DNA of 64,000 bases, from contig CAWBCR010000013.1 in the NCBI GenBank assembly GCA_963787375.1, positions 248,001 through 312,000 of the forward strand. Direction: 5' to 3'. The DNA comes from CAWBCR01 sp963787375 (GTDB lineage: Bacteria > Chloroflexota > Anaerolineae > Aggregatilineales > UBA3940). The position numbers and the translations under genes were made by a program. Positions 24,943-33,619 of the stretch are shown piece after piece. Within the stretch, counting starts at the first letter, position 1. Every line of letters begins with the position of its first letter. A model generated the notes under the pieces. It ran no database searches. It was not told the origin of the DNA and was given only the letters and a program-made list of their open reading frames with translations.

Positions 24943-27204
24943 TTACCGGTCGCCGCCACCGCCCCGGTACCCGCCGCCACCGCCGCGGTCGCCGCCGCCG
25001 CGATTGCCACCACCGCCCCGGCGGTCCCTGCCGCCCCGGTTGCCACCACCGCCGCCACTGCTGCGCGAGCCCTTGTCTTTGGCCTGCGCCTCTTCGACTG
25101 TCCAGCCTTCCAGCACGGCCTGCCGGCTCAGCCGGATCTTGCCATCTGCGCCGATGTCGGTGACCATCACCATGATCTCGTCGCCGATGTTCACGAGGTC
25201 GCTCGGTTTCTCGATGCGCATCGTATCTAGCTGGCTGACGTGCACCATGCCGTCGATCCCCGGTAGGATTTCCACGAACGCGCCGAAATTCTCCACGCGA
25301 ACGACCTTACCGGTGTAGATGCGCCCCAGCTCCGGGGACTCGGTCAGCGCCTCGATACGCACCCGCGCTGCTTCCGCACCGGACGCGTCGACGGCTGCGA
25401 TGTAGATCGTGCCATCTTCCTCGATGTGGATCTGGGTGTTCGTCTCAGTCTGGATGGCGCGCACCGTCTCGCCGCCCTTGCCGATCACGAACCGGATCTT
25501 CTCGGGGTCGATCTGGATGATCGTCATCTTGGGCGCGTATGGGCTTAGCTCTGCGCGCGGCTCGGCGATGGCCCCACGGATCACGTCCAGGATCTGCAGC
25601 CGCGCGATGCGCGCCTGTTCCAGCGCCTCGGCCATGATCGCATGGGACAGGCCCTTGATCTTGATGTCCATTTGTAGCGCCGTGATACCGTCTGCTGTGC
25701 CTGCCACCTTGAAGTCCATGTCACCCAGGTGGTCTTCCATGCCCTGGATGTCGGTCAGCACCGCGTACTGGGTACCGTCGGTGATCAGCCCCATAGCGAT
25801 GCCCGCCACTGGCTTCTTGATCGGCACGCCGCCGTCCATCAGGGCCAGCGTGCTGCCACACACCGACGCCATCGACGTCGAGCCGTTGGAGCTCATCACT
25901 TCGCTCACCACGCGGACGGTGTACGGGAACTCGTCTTCTTCTGGAAGCACAGGTAACAGCGCGTTCTCGGCCAGCGCACCGTGCCCGATCTCGCGGCGCT
26001 TGGGGCCGCGCAGCATCCACGTCTCGCCGGTGGAGTAGGGCGGGAAGTTGTAGTGGTGCAGGTAGCGCTTGCTGCCCGCCGGCTCCAGCCCATCGAACTC
26101 CTGCGCACTGCCCAGCGTTGCAAGCGTTAACAGGCTCAATACCTGCGTTTCGCCGCGCTGGAACAGCCCCGAACCATGCGTACGTGGGATCATGCCCACC
26201 GACGCCGACAGCGGTCTGATCGTCCGGCCGTCACGCCCGTCGGGCCGTATTCCGTCGTGCAGAATGCGGTGCCGTACCTGCTCCGTGATCACGTCGCTGA
26301 TGACCATTCTCACCTGCGCCTGCCGTTCAGCGATCTCGTCCATCTCCGGATCTGTGTATTCAAGCACCACCTGTTCGCGCAGGTCCTCAAGCTCGGCGTT
26401 GCGCGCGTCGCGGTCATAGTAGTCGCGCAGGATCTCAACGATACGTCCTTCGACGCGCTCTGAGACCGACGTGCGCAGCGCCGCATCGACATCCTTCGCC
26501 GTCTCGTACGCGCGCTTCTCCTTGCCGATCTCGGCACGCATCTTGTTTTGCAGCGCGATGAACGGCTGCATGGCCTGGTGGCCGAGGTCCAGCGCGTCGA
26601 GCATCGTCTTCTCGTCGACTTCGCTTGACGCGCACTCGACCATCAGGATCGCGTCGGCGGTGCCTGCCATGCGCAGGTCCAGCGTCAATTCTTCCATCTG
26701 CTGGTAGGTCGGGTTGATGATCAGATTGCCGTCGATCAGCCCCACGCGCACCGCGCCGATGGGTCCATCCCAGGGGATATCCGAGATGGTCAGCGCAGCG
26801 CTCGCCGCATTGACGGCCAGGATGTCGTGCTGGTGCTCCTGATCGTGCGACAGCGGCATCAGGATGACCTGCACCTCGTTGCGCATATCTTTGGGGAACA
26901 GTGGACGCAGCGGGCGGTCGGTGAGCCGCGCTGCCAGAATGGCCGACACCGGGGCGCGGCCCTCACGGCGGAACCAGCTTCCGGGGATGCGCCCTGCGGC
27001 GTACAGCCGCTCTTCGAGGTCCACGCTCAGCGGGAAGAAGTCAATGCCGGTCCGTAAGGTCTTCGACATGGTGGCCGTTGCCAGCACCATCGTATCGCCT
27101 TCGCGCACGGTCACAGCGCCCCCAGCCTGTTGGGCCAGGTGCCCTGTTTCGACGGTGAACTCGCGGTCGCCCACCATCACACTGTATCGTTTTTTGTCAG
27201 ACAT
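24943..27204 (-). CDS. pnp: Polyribonucleotide nucleotidyltransferase (PNPase) with RGG tail
   Basis: PNPase is the phosphorolytic 3'-5' exoribonuclease of mRNA turnover. The 753-residue protein has two RNase PH domains (the second with GSGLFQRGETQVL near residue 340 and the active-site segment MDFKVAGTADGITALQMDIK), a KH domain with KIRFVIGKGGETVRAI near 560, and an S1 domain (GRIYTGKVVRVENFGAFVEI) near 630. From about residue 705 the tail is almost only Gly, Arg and Asp in GGGGNRGG- and RGGG-type repeats. Such a tail is RNA-binding in other proteins and unusual here. It follows rpsO, the common bacterial pair. Confidence 0.96.
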   Translation of the reverse strand: MSDKKRYSVMVGDREFTVETGHLAQQAGGAVTVREGDTMVLATATMSKTLRTGIDFFPLSVDLEERLYAAGRIPGSWFRREGRAPVSAILAARLTDRPLRPLFPKDMRNEVQVILMPLSHDQEHQHDILAVNAASAALTISDIPWDGPIGAVRVGLIDGNLIINPTYQQMEELTLDLRMAGTADAILMVECASSEVDEKTMLDALDLGHQAMQPFIALQNKMRAEIGKEKRAYETAKDVDAALRTSVSERVEGRIVEILRDYYDRDARNAELEDLREQVVLEYTDPEMDEIAERQAQVRMVISDVITEQVRHRILHDGIRPDGRDGRTIRPLSASVGMIPRTHGSGLFQRGETQVLSLLTLATLGSAQEFDGLEPAGSKRYLHHYNFPPYSTGETWMLRGPKRREIGHGALAENALLPVLPEEDEFPYTVRVVSEVMSSNGSTSMASVCGSTLALMDGGVPIKKPVAGIAMGLITDGTQYAVLTDIQGMEDHLGDMDFKVAGTADGITALQMDIKIKGLSHAIMAEALEQARIARLQILDVIRGAIAEPRAELSPYAPKMTIIQIDPEKIRFVIGKGGETVRAIQTETNTQIHIEEDGTIYIAAVDASGAEAARVRIEALTESPELGRIYTGKVVRVENFGAFVEILPGIDGMVHVSQLDTMRIEKPSDLVNIGDEIMVMVTDIGADGKIRLSRQAVLEGWTVEEAQAKDKGSRSSGGGGGNRGGRDRRGGGGNRGGGDRGGGGGYRGGGGDR

Positions 27205-27267
27205 GCTCTTAGATTTGCCTCCATCATATGTACGTTGTGCTCGGAGGCCAGGGACTGGAAACCGGCA

Positions 27268-27290
27268 TCAAAAGGGGCCCGAATGGGCCG
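27268..27290 (-). terminator. Possible attenuator between rpsO and pnp
   Basis: On the minus strand, GGCCC-ATTC-GGGCC is followed by CCTTTTGATG. It could reduce read-through into pnp. Confidence 0.35.
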
Positions 27291-27393
27291 CGCCACCGGC
27301 TGGCCCCGCCGGCGCTTTGATATCGCTTTCCAATTCCTGCTCCTCCGGGCCTATGGCAAGCGTCGCTTGCACCTGTGAGTTTACCCGCTGCGC

Positions 27394-27440
27394 AGAAAAA
27401 GACAAGCGAGCAGACTGCCCGAGATAGGCGTTCTGCTCGC
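27394..27440 (-). terminator. Intrinsic terminator of rpsO
   Basis: GCGAGCAGA and TCTGCTCGC pair (27405-27440) and are followed on the minus strand by TTGTCTTTTTC. Confidence 0.75.
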
Positions 27441-27471
27441 ATCAGGCCAGACCGAAATGTGCGGCCAGCGC

Positions 27472-27741
27472 TTAACGGCGTAACCCCAAGCGCTGGATAA
27501 CAGTCTTGTACTCATCGGGCTGGTTCTTGCGCAGGTAGGCCAGCAGGCGGCGACGCCGCCCCACCATTTTCAGCACGCCACGGCGGGTATGATTGTCGTG
27601 CGGGTGCTGCTTGAGATGCTCGATCAGCCGCTCGATGCGCGTCGTGAGCATCGCAATCTGGACCTGCGCCGAGCCGGTGTCACCTTCGTGCACGCCGAAC
27701 TCTTGAAAGATCTTCTGTTTCTCTTCCTGGGTTATCGACAT
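27472..27741 (-). CDS. rpsO: 30S ribosomal protein S15
   Basis: This is an 89-residue 16S rRNA-binding protein of the small subunit, the usual S15 length. It has the typical FGVHEGDTGSAQVQIALLT-like stretch, the EHLKQHPHDNHTRRGLL-like helix turn and MVGRRRRLLAYLRKNQPDEY. The ATG at 27741 was chosen over one four codons upstream because it gives the standard length and has GGAGAGAAGA before it. It precedes pnp. Confidence 0.97.
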   Translation of the reverse strand: MSITQEEKQKIFQEFGVHEGDTGSAQVQIAMLTTRIERLIEHLKQHPHDNHTRRGVLKMVGRRRRLLAYLRKNQPDEYKTVIQRLGLRR

Positions 27742-28016
27742 TCTTCTCTCCATTGCAGTCGCCAGGCGGGCCGGAGAGGGCCCACCGGTCAGGATAACAG
27801 CCGAACCTCATAAGTATACCCCGCTCGCCTACACTGTCGCAAAAACCTGCTCCCTGCTTGATGGTACTTTGTCTGGCCCGGTGGGCACATCCTGCGAACC
27901 CGACTATAATCAGCAGCAGTCTGGTAAGCAATCGTTCCATCAACGCGCGGCGCGTTCTTCACCTCGCGGTCTGGGTGCAGGACGTTCCGTACTCAATAGA
28001 CAGGTGCCTGTGTCGA

Positions 28017-28964
28017 ATGTCACATCCGGTTGAACCCGCCTCGCACTGCCCATTCCTCGGAATTGCCAACGATCCCGAATCGTTTTTTGGTTTCCCGACC
28101 GATGGTAACTACTGCCATATTCCCTCACCGGCCGAGCCCGTTGCGCTGGCGCACCAATCCCGCGCCTGCCTGACGCCCGATTTCTTCGCCTGTCCCGTCT
28201 ATCAGGCCGGGCCCGAATGGCGGGGCCGCCTCCCTGCGCCGTTGCGTGGCAGGCGTGGAGCGGCTGCTGGCCGTCCTTCCCGCGTCAACTCGCGAGCCGT
28301 GTTGAGTGGTTTCCTGGGGGCCGGCGCGGTGATCATCGTCGCGGTGGTGCTGATGCTGGTTGTCTATCTGGTCGCTTCGGGCCGCGCGGATCGCTGGTTG
28401 GCCCGGCCACAGGTGCCAACAGTGTCAACGTCTGTTGTGGCAGTCGCTGCTACAACCGCGCCGGTGACTTCCACTCCTGTACCACAGACACCCGCCCCGA
28501 CTGCCACGGCAGGCCCGCCGAAGGCCGTTGCGGGGCCGCTGACGTTCACGCTGCCCGCTCCCGGCGCGACGCAATGCGTGCCGTTCGTGCTCGTCATGCC
28601 GGCTGTGTTTGACGTGAGCGATCCGTCCGTGCCGCTCCCTGTATTCGACCCGACCAGTCCGACGACGGGCGTACCCATTCCCGTCTACGACTTCGCCACA
28701 TCCGGTTTCGGCCTGAAGGTGGGCCTGAGCCTCGGCGGGAACCCGCTGCCTGCCTCTTGCCAGACGGCTTCCGGGCCCTGCGCCAGCCTGACGCTGAACC
28801 TGTGTGTCTCGCTGGATACCGCCGTTCCGCTCGACTTCACGGCCTCTGGCGACGTGACCGTTTCGGTCGGCACCCAGAACAGCGTTGATTTTGTGCCCGT
28901 GGCGCAGGTGGTGCTGCCGGTCAACGTTATCCTCTCCCCACCAGCGGAAACTCCTACTCCATAA
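28017..28964 (+). CDS. Membrane protein with N-terminal Cys-rich motif and beta-like exterior domain
   Basis: The 315-residue reading begins with a cysteine pattern: HCPFLG, about 20 residues later NYCH, then HQSRACL and FFACPVYQ (about residues 10-65). I recall this spacing from many Anaerolineae proteins with LysM or similar exteriors. One membrane helix follows near residues 105-130, then a Thr/Pro linker and a domain of about 140 residues with paired cysteines (SCQTASGPCASLTLNLC). No catalytic motif is seen. No good ribosome site precedes the ATG, and the frame stays open upstream to 27858, so the start is uncertain. Confidence 0.7.
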   Translation: MSHPVEPASHCPFLGIANDPESFFGFPTDGNYCHIPSPAEPVALAHQSRACLTPDFFACPVYQAGPEWRGRLPAPLRGRRGAAAGRPSRVNSRAVLSGFLGAGAVIIVAVVLMLVVYLVASGRADRWLARPQVPTVSTSVVAVAATTAPVTSTPVPQTPAPTATAGPPKAVAGPLTFTLPAPGATQCVPFVLVMPAVFDVSDPSVPLPVFDPTSPTTGVPIPVYDFATSGFGLKVGLSLGGNPLPASCQTASGPCASLTLNLCVSLDTAVPLDFTASGDVTVSVGTQNSVDFVPVAQVVLPVNVILSPPAETPTP

Positions 28965-29099
28965 CATTTGCGCTTCTTACAGTTTCGTTTCATCCGCTCG
29001 GCGCGGCTGTCGCCATTCGGTCACATGTGCTAGAATGCTGTCAGGGGCGATCAGCGGGGCCGGTTGTGCCCCACAGCTACACGGGAGTAAGCGTAACAG

Positions 29100-30098
29100 A
29101 TGAGAACACGTCACCTGCTCGTGCTAATCCTGATTGCGGCCCTTGTCGCGTTGATCGGCTTTTCGACCGTCAGCGTGGCGCGCGCATCAGCCCGCGCCGA
29201 ATTGCGGCGCGCCGTCGTTCCGCCTGCTGCGCTGTGCACAGGCAGCGTCGACCCGGTATGCTCCGCTGTCGAAGGCTCGGTGTTGCGTGTGGCGCAGCTT
29301 GCCTCGTGCGGTGACGGAATCTGCGATCCTTATGCGGGCGAGAATCAGACCACGTGCCCTGCCGACTGCCCTTCCCCGCCGCCAGCTGCCACAGCGACCC
29401 AAATCTCGGTGGAGACCAACGCGCCGGTTCCTGCTGCAACGACCGGAGCCGTTGCGCGCCCAACGAGCACACCCGTCCGGACTGCGACGATCGCAGCAGC
29501 CGCGACTGTCGCACTCACCCGCACACCACCGCCCTCCGTCACGCCCAGCGAGACGCCTTTCGGGGCCGTTTGTGGATTTGAGTCGTATGAGGAACAGACT
29601 GCCGCGTGGCGCGATTCCTACGGCGGGCAGACCATCGCTGGCTTCATCCCTACGCTCATAGACAACAACGAGATTCTCGTATGTCGAGTGCCTCCGACGG
29701 GAACGGTGTGCATCGAGACATATGTCGGGCTGCTCCAGGCCGCCAACAACGATCTATCGCGTGTTGCTCTGGTCGACTGCACGCCGATCGGCCAGTGCCG
29801 CATCGTCGATGAGCCTGCCGTGCTGAGCGCTGACCGCATTTGCTTTAACATTACACCAACCAACAACATCACGTGCGCTGGCGGCTGCGCGCTGATCGTC
29901 AAGAAGGCCGCCGGCGGAGCCGGCCCGGTGATTTCCCAGCTAAACGTTCCGCAGGCCGTCGTCATACCCGCCATTATCTTCCTGGCTGCTGTAGGCATTG
30001 GACTGGTGCTCTTCGCTGTGCTGCTCATCAGGGCACGCAGGCCACTCATCGGGACTGCTTCGCGCCGTGAAGATGATGAAGAGGAAGAGCCGCTGTAA
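29100..30098 (+). CDS. Surface protein with CGDGxC-type motif and C-terminal membrane anchor
   Basis: The 332-residue protein has an N-terminal signal or anchor, then a small cysteine cluster SCGDGICDPYAGENQTTCPA near residues 70-90. This is the calcium-loop-like CGDGxCxxxxGExxxxCPxDC pattern found in secreted proteins. A Thr/Pro/Ala linker, a second cysteine-containing domain (residues 155-270) and a C-terminal helix near 285-308 with an acidic end (EDDEEEEPL) follow. The exterior should face out. A possible extended -10 (TGCTAGAAT, ending 29036) lies upstream. Function is unknown. Confidence 0.75.
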   Translation: MRTRHLLVLILIAALVALIGFSTVSVARASARAELRRAVVPPAALCTGSVDPVCSAVEGSVLRVAQLASCGDGICDPYAGENQTTCPADCPSPPPAATATQISVETNAPVPAATTGAVARPTSTPVRTATIAAAATVALTRTPPPSVTPSETPFGAVCGFESYEEQTAAWRDSYGGQTIAGFIPTLIDNNEILVCRVPPTGTVCIETYVGLLQAANNDLSRVALVDCTPIGQCRIVDEPAVLSADRICFNITPTNNITCAGGCALIVKKAAGGAGPVISQLNVPQAVVIPAIIFLAAVGIGLVLFAVLLIRARRPLIGTASRREDDEEEEPL

Positions 30099-30171
30099 TC
30101 CCGCCGCCGGTTGGCCGGATGACCTGACTGCGGTTGCGCTGCGCCGTGGGCCACCCATCGCGGATTTCCCT

Positions 30172-31800
30172 ATGGCTACCCTGAACCCCTCCGACCGCGT
30201 CGCCGCCGTTGAGGCGCTGGGCTGGTCGCGCCCGCCCGATGCGCTGCCACAGCTCCTGTCCTATCTGGCCGATCCTGACCGTACCGTGCAGCGCGTGGCC
30301 GTCGTGGCGCTGGGCCGTCTCGCTGACCCTGCCGCCATCGGGCCGCTGCTGGCGGCGCTGTCCGATAGCGATGCGCTGCTGCGCTCCGCCGTGATCGATG
30401 CGCTGGCGCAGATCGCCTCACCACGGGCCGCTCCTGCGCTGCTCGAAGCTCTGCACGACCCGGATCCAGCCGTGCGCCGTGGCGCGGCACGGGCGTTGGG
30501 GCGCATCGGCGAGCCACAGACCGCGGACGGCCTGGCTGCTGCGCTGCACGATCCTGACGCTTATGTCTGTCAGGCAGCCCGCCGGGCTATCCTCCGCATT
30601 GAAGAGTTACGCGGGATGCCCGGCCTGCTCGCCTCGTTTGAGAACGGGCCCCCGGAAACCGCGCTGCCTGGCCGACCTCAGGCACCGCCAGCAGGGGGGC
30701 GCGGCTCGTCCGCCGGTGGCCACAGCGTGTCACATCGGCGCCACCACGCACACCACCGGAAGCACCGTTCGACTTGCAGGCGAGAGTTCCTTCCCTGGCT
30801 GCAGACCGGCCACATTGTCGGCGCTGTGGCGATGTTCGCGCTGGCTTCGCTTCTGGCGCTGCTCGCCTGGTTCTGGTTCCGACCGCTGGGGCCGCGTCTG
30901 CCGGCTCTGGCGGCGTCCGTCGATGGCGCCTCGCCACAGGCTGCTGCGCTGCCTGCGGCTGCCCCCGACCCGATGTGCGGAGGTCCCCCGGTCGAGTATG
31001 TCATGCTCGTTGGTATCGACGCCGAGAACGGCGACTATACCAGCAATTCCGCCTTCGCTGACGTGATACGCATCGCACGGGTCGACTACTCATATGGCCG
31101 CCTTTCACTGCTGGCCATCCCGCGCGACCTATGGGTATCGATTCCGGGCATGGAGCAATATGGTATCAAGGCCAACCGAATCAAGACGGCCTATACCTAT
31201 GGCTACCATTATCAGGTACCAGGTGGCGGCCCGGCCCTCCTGACGCAGACTCTCTCTGAGCATTTCGGCGTGCGCGTCGACCATTATGTCGTGGCGAACT
31301 TTGCTGTGTTTGAGAACGGCATCGACGCGCTGGGTGGGATTGACATGGTTCTCGACGAGCCGCTGGGCACACCCGGTGGCCCCGATCCGTATTTCCCTGC
31401 CGGCCCGCAGCACCTCGATGGGGCTTCGGCGTTGGCCTATTCACGCCTGCGCCCCGACAATTCGAGCGATCTGTATCGCATCGACCGACAGACGCAGCTT
31501 CTCGTCGCCCTGCGTGACCGCCTCGTCAGCCCCGACATGCTCAGCCGCCTGCCCGCCGTGATTGGCGCAACCCGCCGGGCCGTCGTCACCGACCTCAGTC
31601 CCTCGGACATTAACCGGCTGCTGTGCTTCGCTCGGCAGGTCAGCCCGGAGGCCATCACCGCGGTGGACCTCGATCCTTCGACGTTCTCGTCCGCCATCGA
31701 CGCGTTTGGTTATGAACGCCTTATCCCCGACGAGCCTGCTGTTGCCGCCTTTGTGAGCGCCTTTAACGCCGGCAACATTCCGGCTGCGTCTGCACCGTAG
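30172..31800 (+). CDS. HEAT-repeat protein fused to LytR-CpsA-Psr (LCP) domain
   Basis: The 542-residue protein has three parts. Residues 1-150 are HEAT/PBS-lyase-like repeats (ALPQLLSYLADPDRTVQRVA and similar units of about 31 residues). After a basic His/Arg-rich stretch, one membrane helix lies near 210-232. The rest is an LCP domain with VMLVGIDAENGDY, an arginine-containing IPRDLWVSIP segment near 320, VANFAVFENGIDALGGIDM and ALAYSRLR. LCP enzymes move undecaprenyl-linked glycans onto peptidoglycan outside the cell; the repeats would be inside. The ATG at 30172 lacks a strong ribosome site. An epimerase gene follows. Confidence 0.85.
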   Translation: MATLNPSDRVAAVEALGWSRPPDALPQLLSYLADPDRTVQRVAVVALGRLADPAAIGPLLAALSDSDALLRSAVIDALAQIASPRAAPALLEALHDPDPAVRRGAARALGRIGEPQTADGLAAALHDPDAYVCQAARRAILRIEELRGMPGLLASFENGPPETALPGRPQAPPAGGRGSSAGGHSVSHRRHHAHHRKHRSTCRREFLPWLQTGHIVGAVAMFALASLLALLAWFWFRPLGPRLPALAASVDGASPQAAALPAAAPDPMCGGPPVEYVMLVGIDAENGDYTSNSAFADVIRIARVDYSYGRLSLLAIPRDLWVSIPGMEQYGIKANRIKTAYTYGYHYQVPGGGPALLTQTLSEHFGVRVDHYVVANFAVFENGIDALGGIDMVLDEPLGTPGGPDPYFPAGPQHLDGASALAYSRLRPDNSSDLYRIDRQTQLLVALRDRLVSPDMLSRLPAVIGATRRAVVTDLSPSDINRLLCFARQVSPEAITAVDLDPSTFSSAIDAFGYERLIPDEPAVAAFVSAFNAGNIPAASAP

Positions 31801-31827
31801 CGGCCCGGCGCGGCACCGCAGCGCGCG

Positions 31828-31856
31828 TTGGATATCCTCCATACGCACGGTACAAT
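31828..31856 (+). promoter_or_regulatory. Sigma-70-like promoter of the epimerase gene
   Basis: TTGGAT and TACAAT are spaced by 17 bp, 33 bp before the ATG. Confidence 0.55.
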
Positions 31857-31889
31857 ACCCACACTCTGACCGTACAGAATTGAGAGGCC

Positions 31890-32876
31890 ATGTCTGATCC
31901 AGCGCAGCACACTTCCCGCACCTATGTGATCACCGGCGGGGCCGGTTTCATCGGCAGCCACGTCTGCGGTGCGCTGCTGGCGCGTGGCGACCGGGTGGTC
32001 TGCATCGACAACTTCTCCGACTATTACGATCCCGCCCACAAACGCGCCAATGTCGCGCCCTTTATGGGCAATCCGGCCTTCATGCTATACGAGGATGATA
32101 TCCGCGACGGCGAGCGCATCACTGCGATTTTCGAGGACACCCAGCCGCAGCGGGTGATGCACCTCGCGGCGCTGGCCGGGGTGCGCTATTCCGTCGAGCG
32201 CGCCGCGCTCTACGCCGAGGTGAATATCACCGGCACCATCAACGTCATGGACGCCGCGCGCCGCGTCGGCGTCGATAATTTCGTCTTTGCGTCGACCTCC
32301 TCTATTTACGGACTGACCGAGCAGATACCGTTTCTGGAGAGCCAATCGACCGATTTTCCGCTTGCGCCCTATCCGGCTACTAAGAAGGCCTGCGAGGTGA
32401 TGGGCTACGCCTACCGCAACATGTTCAACTTCAATTTCACGGCGCTGCGCTTTTTCACCGTGTATGGGCCGCGCTGCCGGCCTGACCTGATGGCCTACAT
32501 GGTGATGGATCGTATGCTGCGTGGCGAGCCGATCACGCTGTTTGACGCCGGCGAGCTTCACCGTGACTGGACTTACATTGACGACATTGTGGCCGGCGTG
32601 GTGGCCGCCCTCGATACGCCCCTCGGCTACGAGATCATCAACCTGGGACGCGGCGAGCCGGTGCGTCTGGGCGACTTCATCGACATGATCGCCGATCTGG
32701 TTGGCCGCACACCGCACATCAACGCGGTGCCGGCCCCACCCAGCGAGCCGCCGCAGACCTACGCCAACGTCGACAAGGCCCGCCGCCTCCTGAGTTACGA
32801 TCCGCAGACTTCGATCCACGACGGGCTGGCCCGGACCTGGGAATGGTTCCAGGCAACTCAGCTTGACAGGAAATAG
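31890..32876 (+). CDS. NAD-dependent epimerase/dehydratase (UDP-glucuronate 4-epimerase-like)
   Basis: This is a 328-residue extended short-chain dehydrogenase. It has the NAD loop ITGGAGFIGSHV near residue 13, the FASTSSIYG active-site strand near 131, the catalytic YPATKK near 158 and the FFTVYGPRCRPDLM substrate segment near 190. It probably interconverts a UDP-hexuronic acid or UDP-hexose at C4 for surface glycan synthesis. The exact sugar is not fixed by the motifs. The LCP fusion gene just upstream fits a glycan-attachment role for this locus. Confidence 0.9.
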   Translation: MSDPAQHTSRTYVITGGAGFIGSHVCGALLARGDRVVCIDNFSDYYDPAHKRANVAPFMGNPAFMLYEDDIRDGERITAIFEDTQPQRVMHLAALAGVRYSVERAALYAEVNITGTINVMDAARRVGVDNFVFASTSSIYGLTEQIPFLESQSTDFPLAPYPATKKACEVMGYAYRNMFNFNFTALRFFTVYGPRCRPDLMAYMVMDRMLRGEPITLFDAGELHRDWTYIDDIVAGVVAALDTPLGYEIINLGRGEPVRLGDFIDMIADLVGRTPHINAVPAPPSEPPQTYANVDKARRLLSYDPQTSIHDGLARTWEWFQATQLDRK

Positions 32877-32901
32877 GTCGTGCAGACCCTTCGCGCGATT
32901 G

Positions 32902-32910
32902 TGGTATAAT
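32902..32910 (+). promoter_or_regulatory. Extended -10 promoter element before the FHA gene
   Basis: TGG-TATAAT gives a perfect -10 with the extended TG, 73 bp before the ATG. The -35 region is poor. Confidence 0.5.
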
Positions 32911-32982
32911 GGTCCCGTGCAGGGCTGCCATCTCTGCACATGTCACGGATGCCGAGCGTAGAGTGTCCACTGGTGAGACGCT

Positions 32983-33525
32983 ATGAGCGACGACTTCAAC
33001 GATAGGTCTGACGAAACCTTTATCCTGCCAGCGGGCGCGGTTGGCGCTATGGATAAGATCTTCGGCCTGTTCATGTCGCACTTTACACCTTTCGGGTTCC
33101 AGAGCCGTGATCAGGCTATTGAGTACCACCCGCTGCCCTACAAGCCCGAAGAGGGCGACACGCTCCTGCTCAAGGAGCCGTGGCGCATCGAGTTGGAGCT
33201 GTATGCAGGCGAGCACCGCATGGTCGTCGGCCTCGACCTGTACGGCGACCTGATCCTTGGCCGCGGGGAGAGCCGCCCTGGCCGCATCATCCTGGACCTG
33301 GAGCCATACGGCGCGCATCTACTGGGCGTCTCTCGCGAGCATATGATGCTGCGCCCCACGCCCACGCGCCTGTATGCCATCGACCAGGGCAGCACCAACG
33401 GTACCACCGTCAACGGGGCGCCGTCCGGGCGCGGCACCGCCGCCGAGCTTCATGATCAGGACCTGATCTCGGTTGGCAGCATGGTGTTCATGCTGCGCGT
33501 TCGCAGCCACCCGTCAGGCGCGTAG
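32983..33525 (+). CDS. FHA domain protein
   Basis: FHA domains bind phosphothreonine peptides. In this 180-residue cytoplasmic protein the domain spans about residues 78-175, with LILGRGES, a SREHMML strand and STNGTTVNG, all ligand-contact motifs. The first 75 residues are not recognised. It could read the output of a Ser/Thr kinase. The only kinase-like gene in the window (43.9 kb) looks catalytically dead, so the partner is probably elsewhere. A strong terminator follows. Confidence 0.88.
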   Translation: MSDDFNDRSDETFILPAGAVGAMDKIFGLFMSHFTPFGFQSRDQAIEYHPLPYKPEEGDTLLLKEPWRIELELYAGEHRMVVGLDLYGDLILGRGESRPGRIILDLEPYGAHLLGVSREHMMLRPTPTRLYAIDQGSTNGTTVNGAPSGRGTAAELHDQDLISVGSMVFMLRVRSHPSGA

Positions 33526-33547
33526 ATAAGAGGCTACCGATCATGAC

Positions 33548-33590
33548 ACGAGCGCGGATCGACCTGATCCGCGCTCGTTGCGTTTCTTCT
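33548..33590 (+). terminator. Intrinsic terminator of the FHA gene
   Basis: A 13-bp perfect stem (ACGAGCGCGGATC/GATCCGCGCTCGT, 33548-33578) is followed by TGCGTTTCTTCT. Confidence 0.8.
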
Positions 33591-33619
33591 GTGCTGCGAC
33601 GCAGTTGAAGCGGCCGGCC

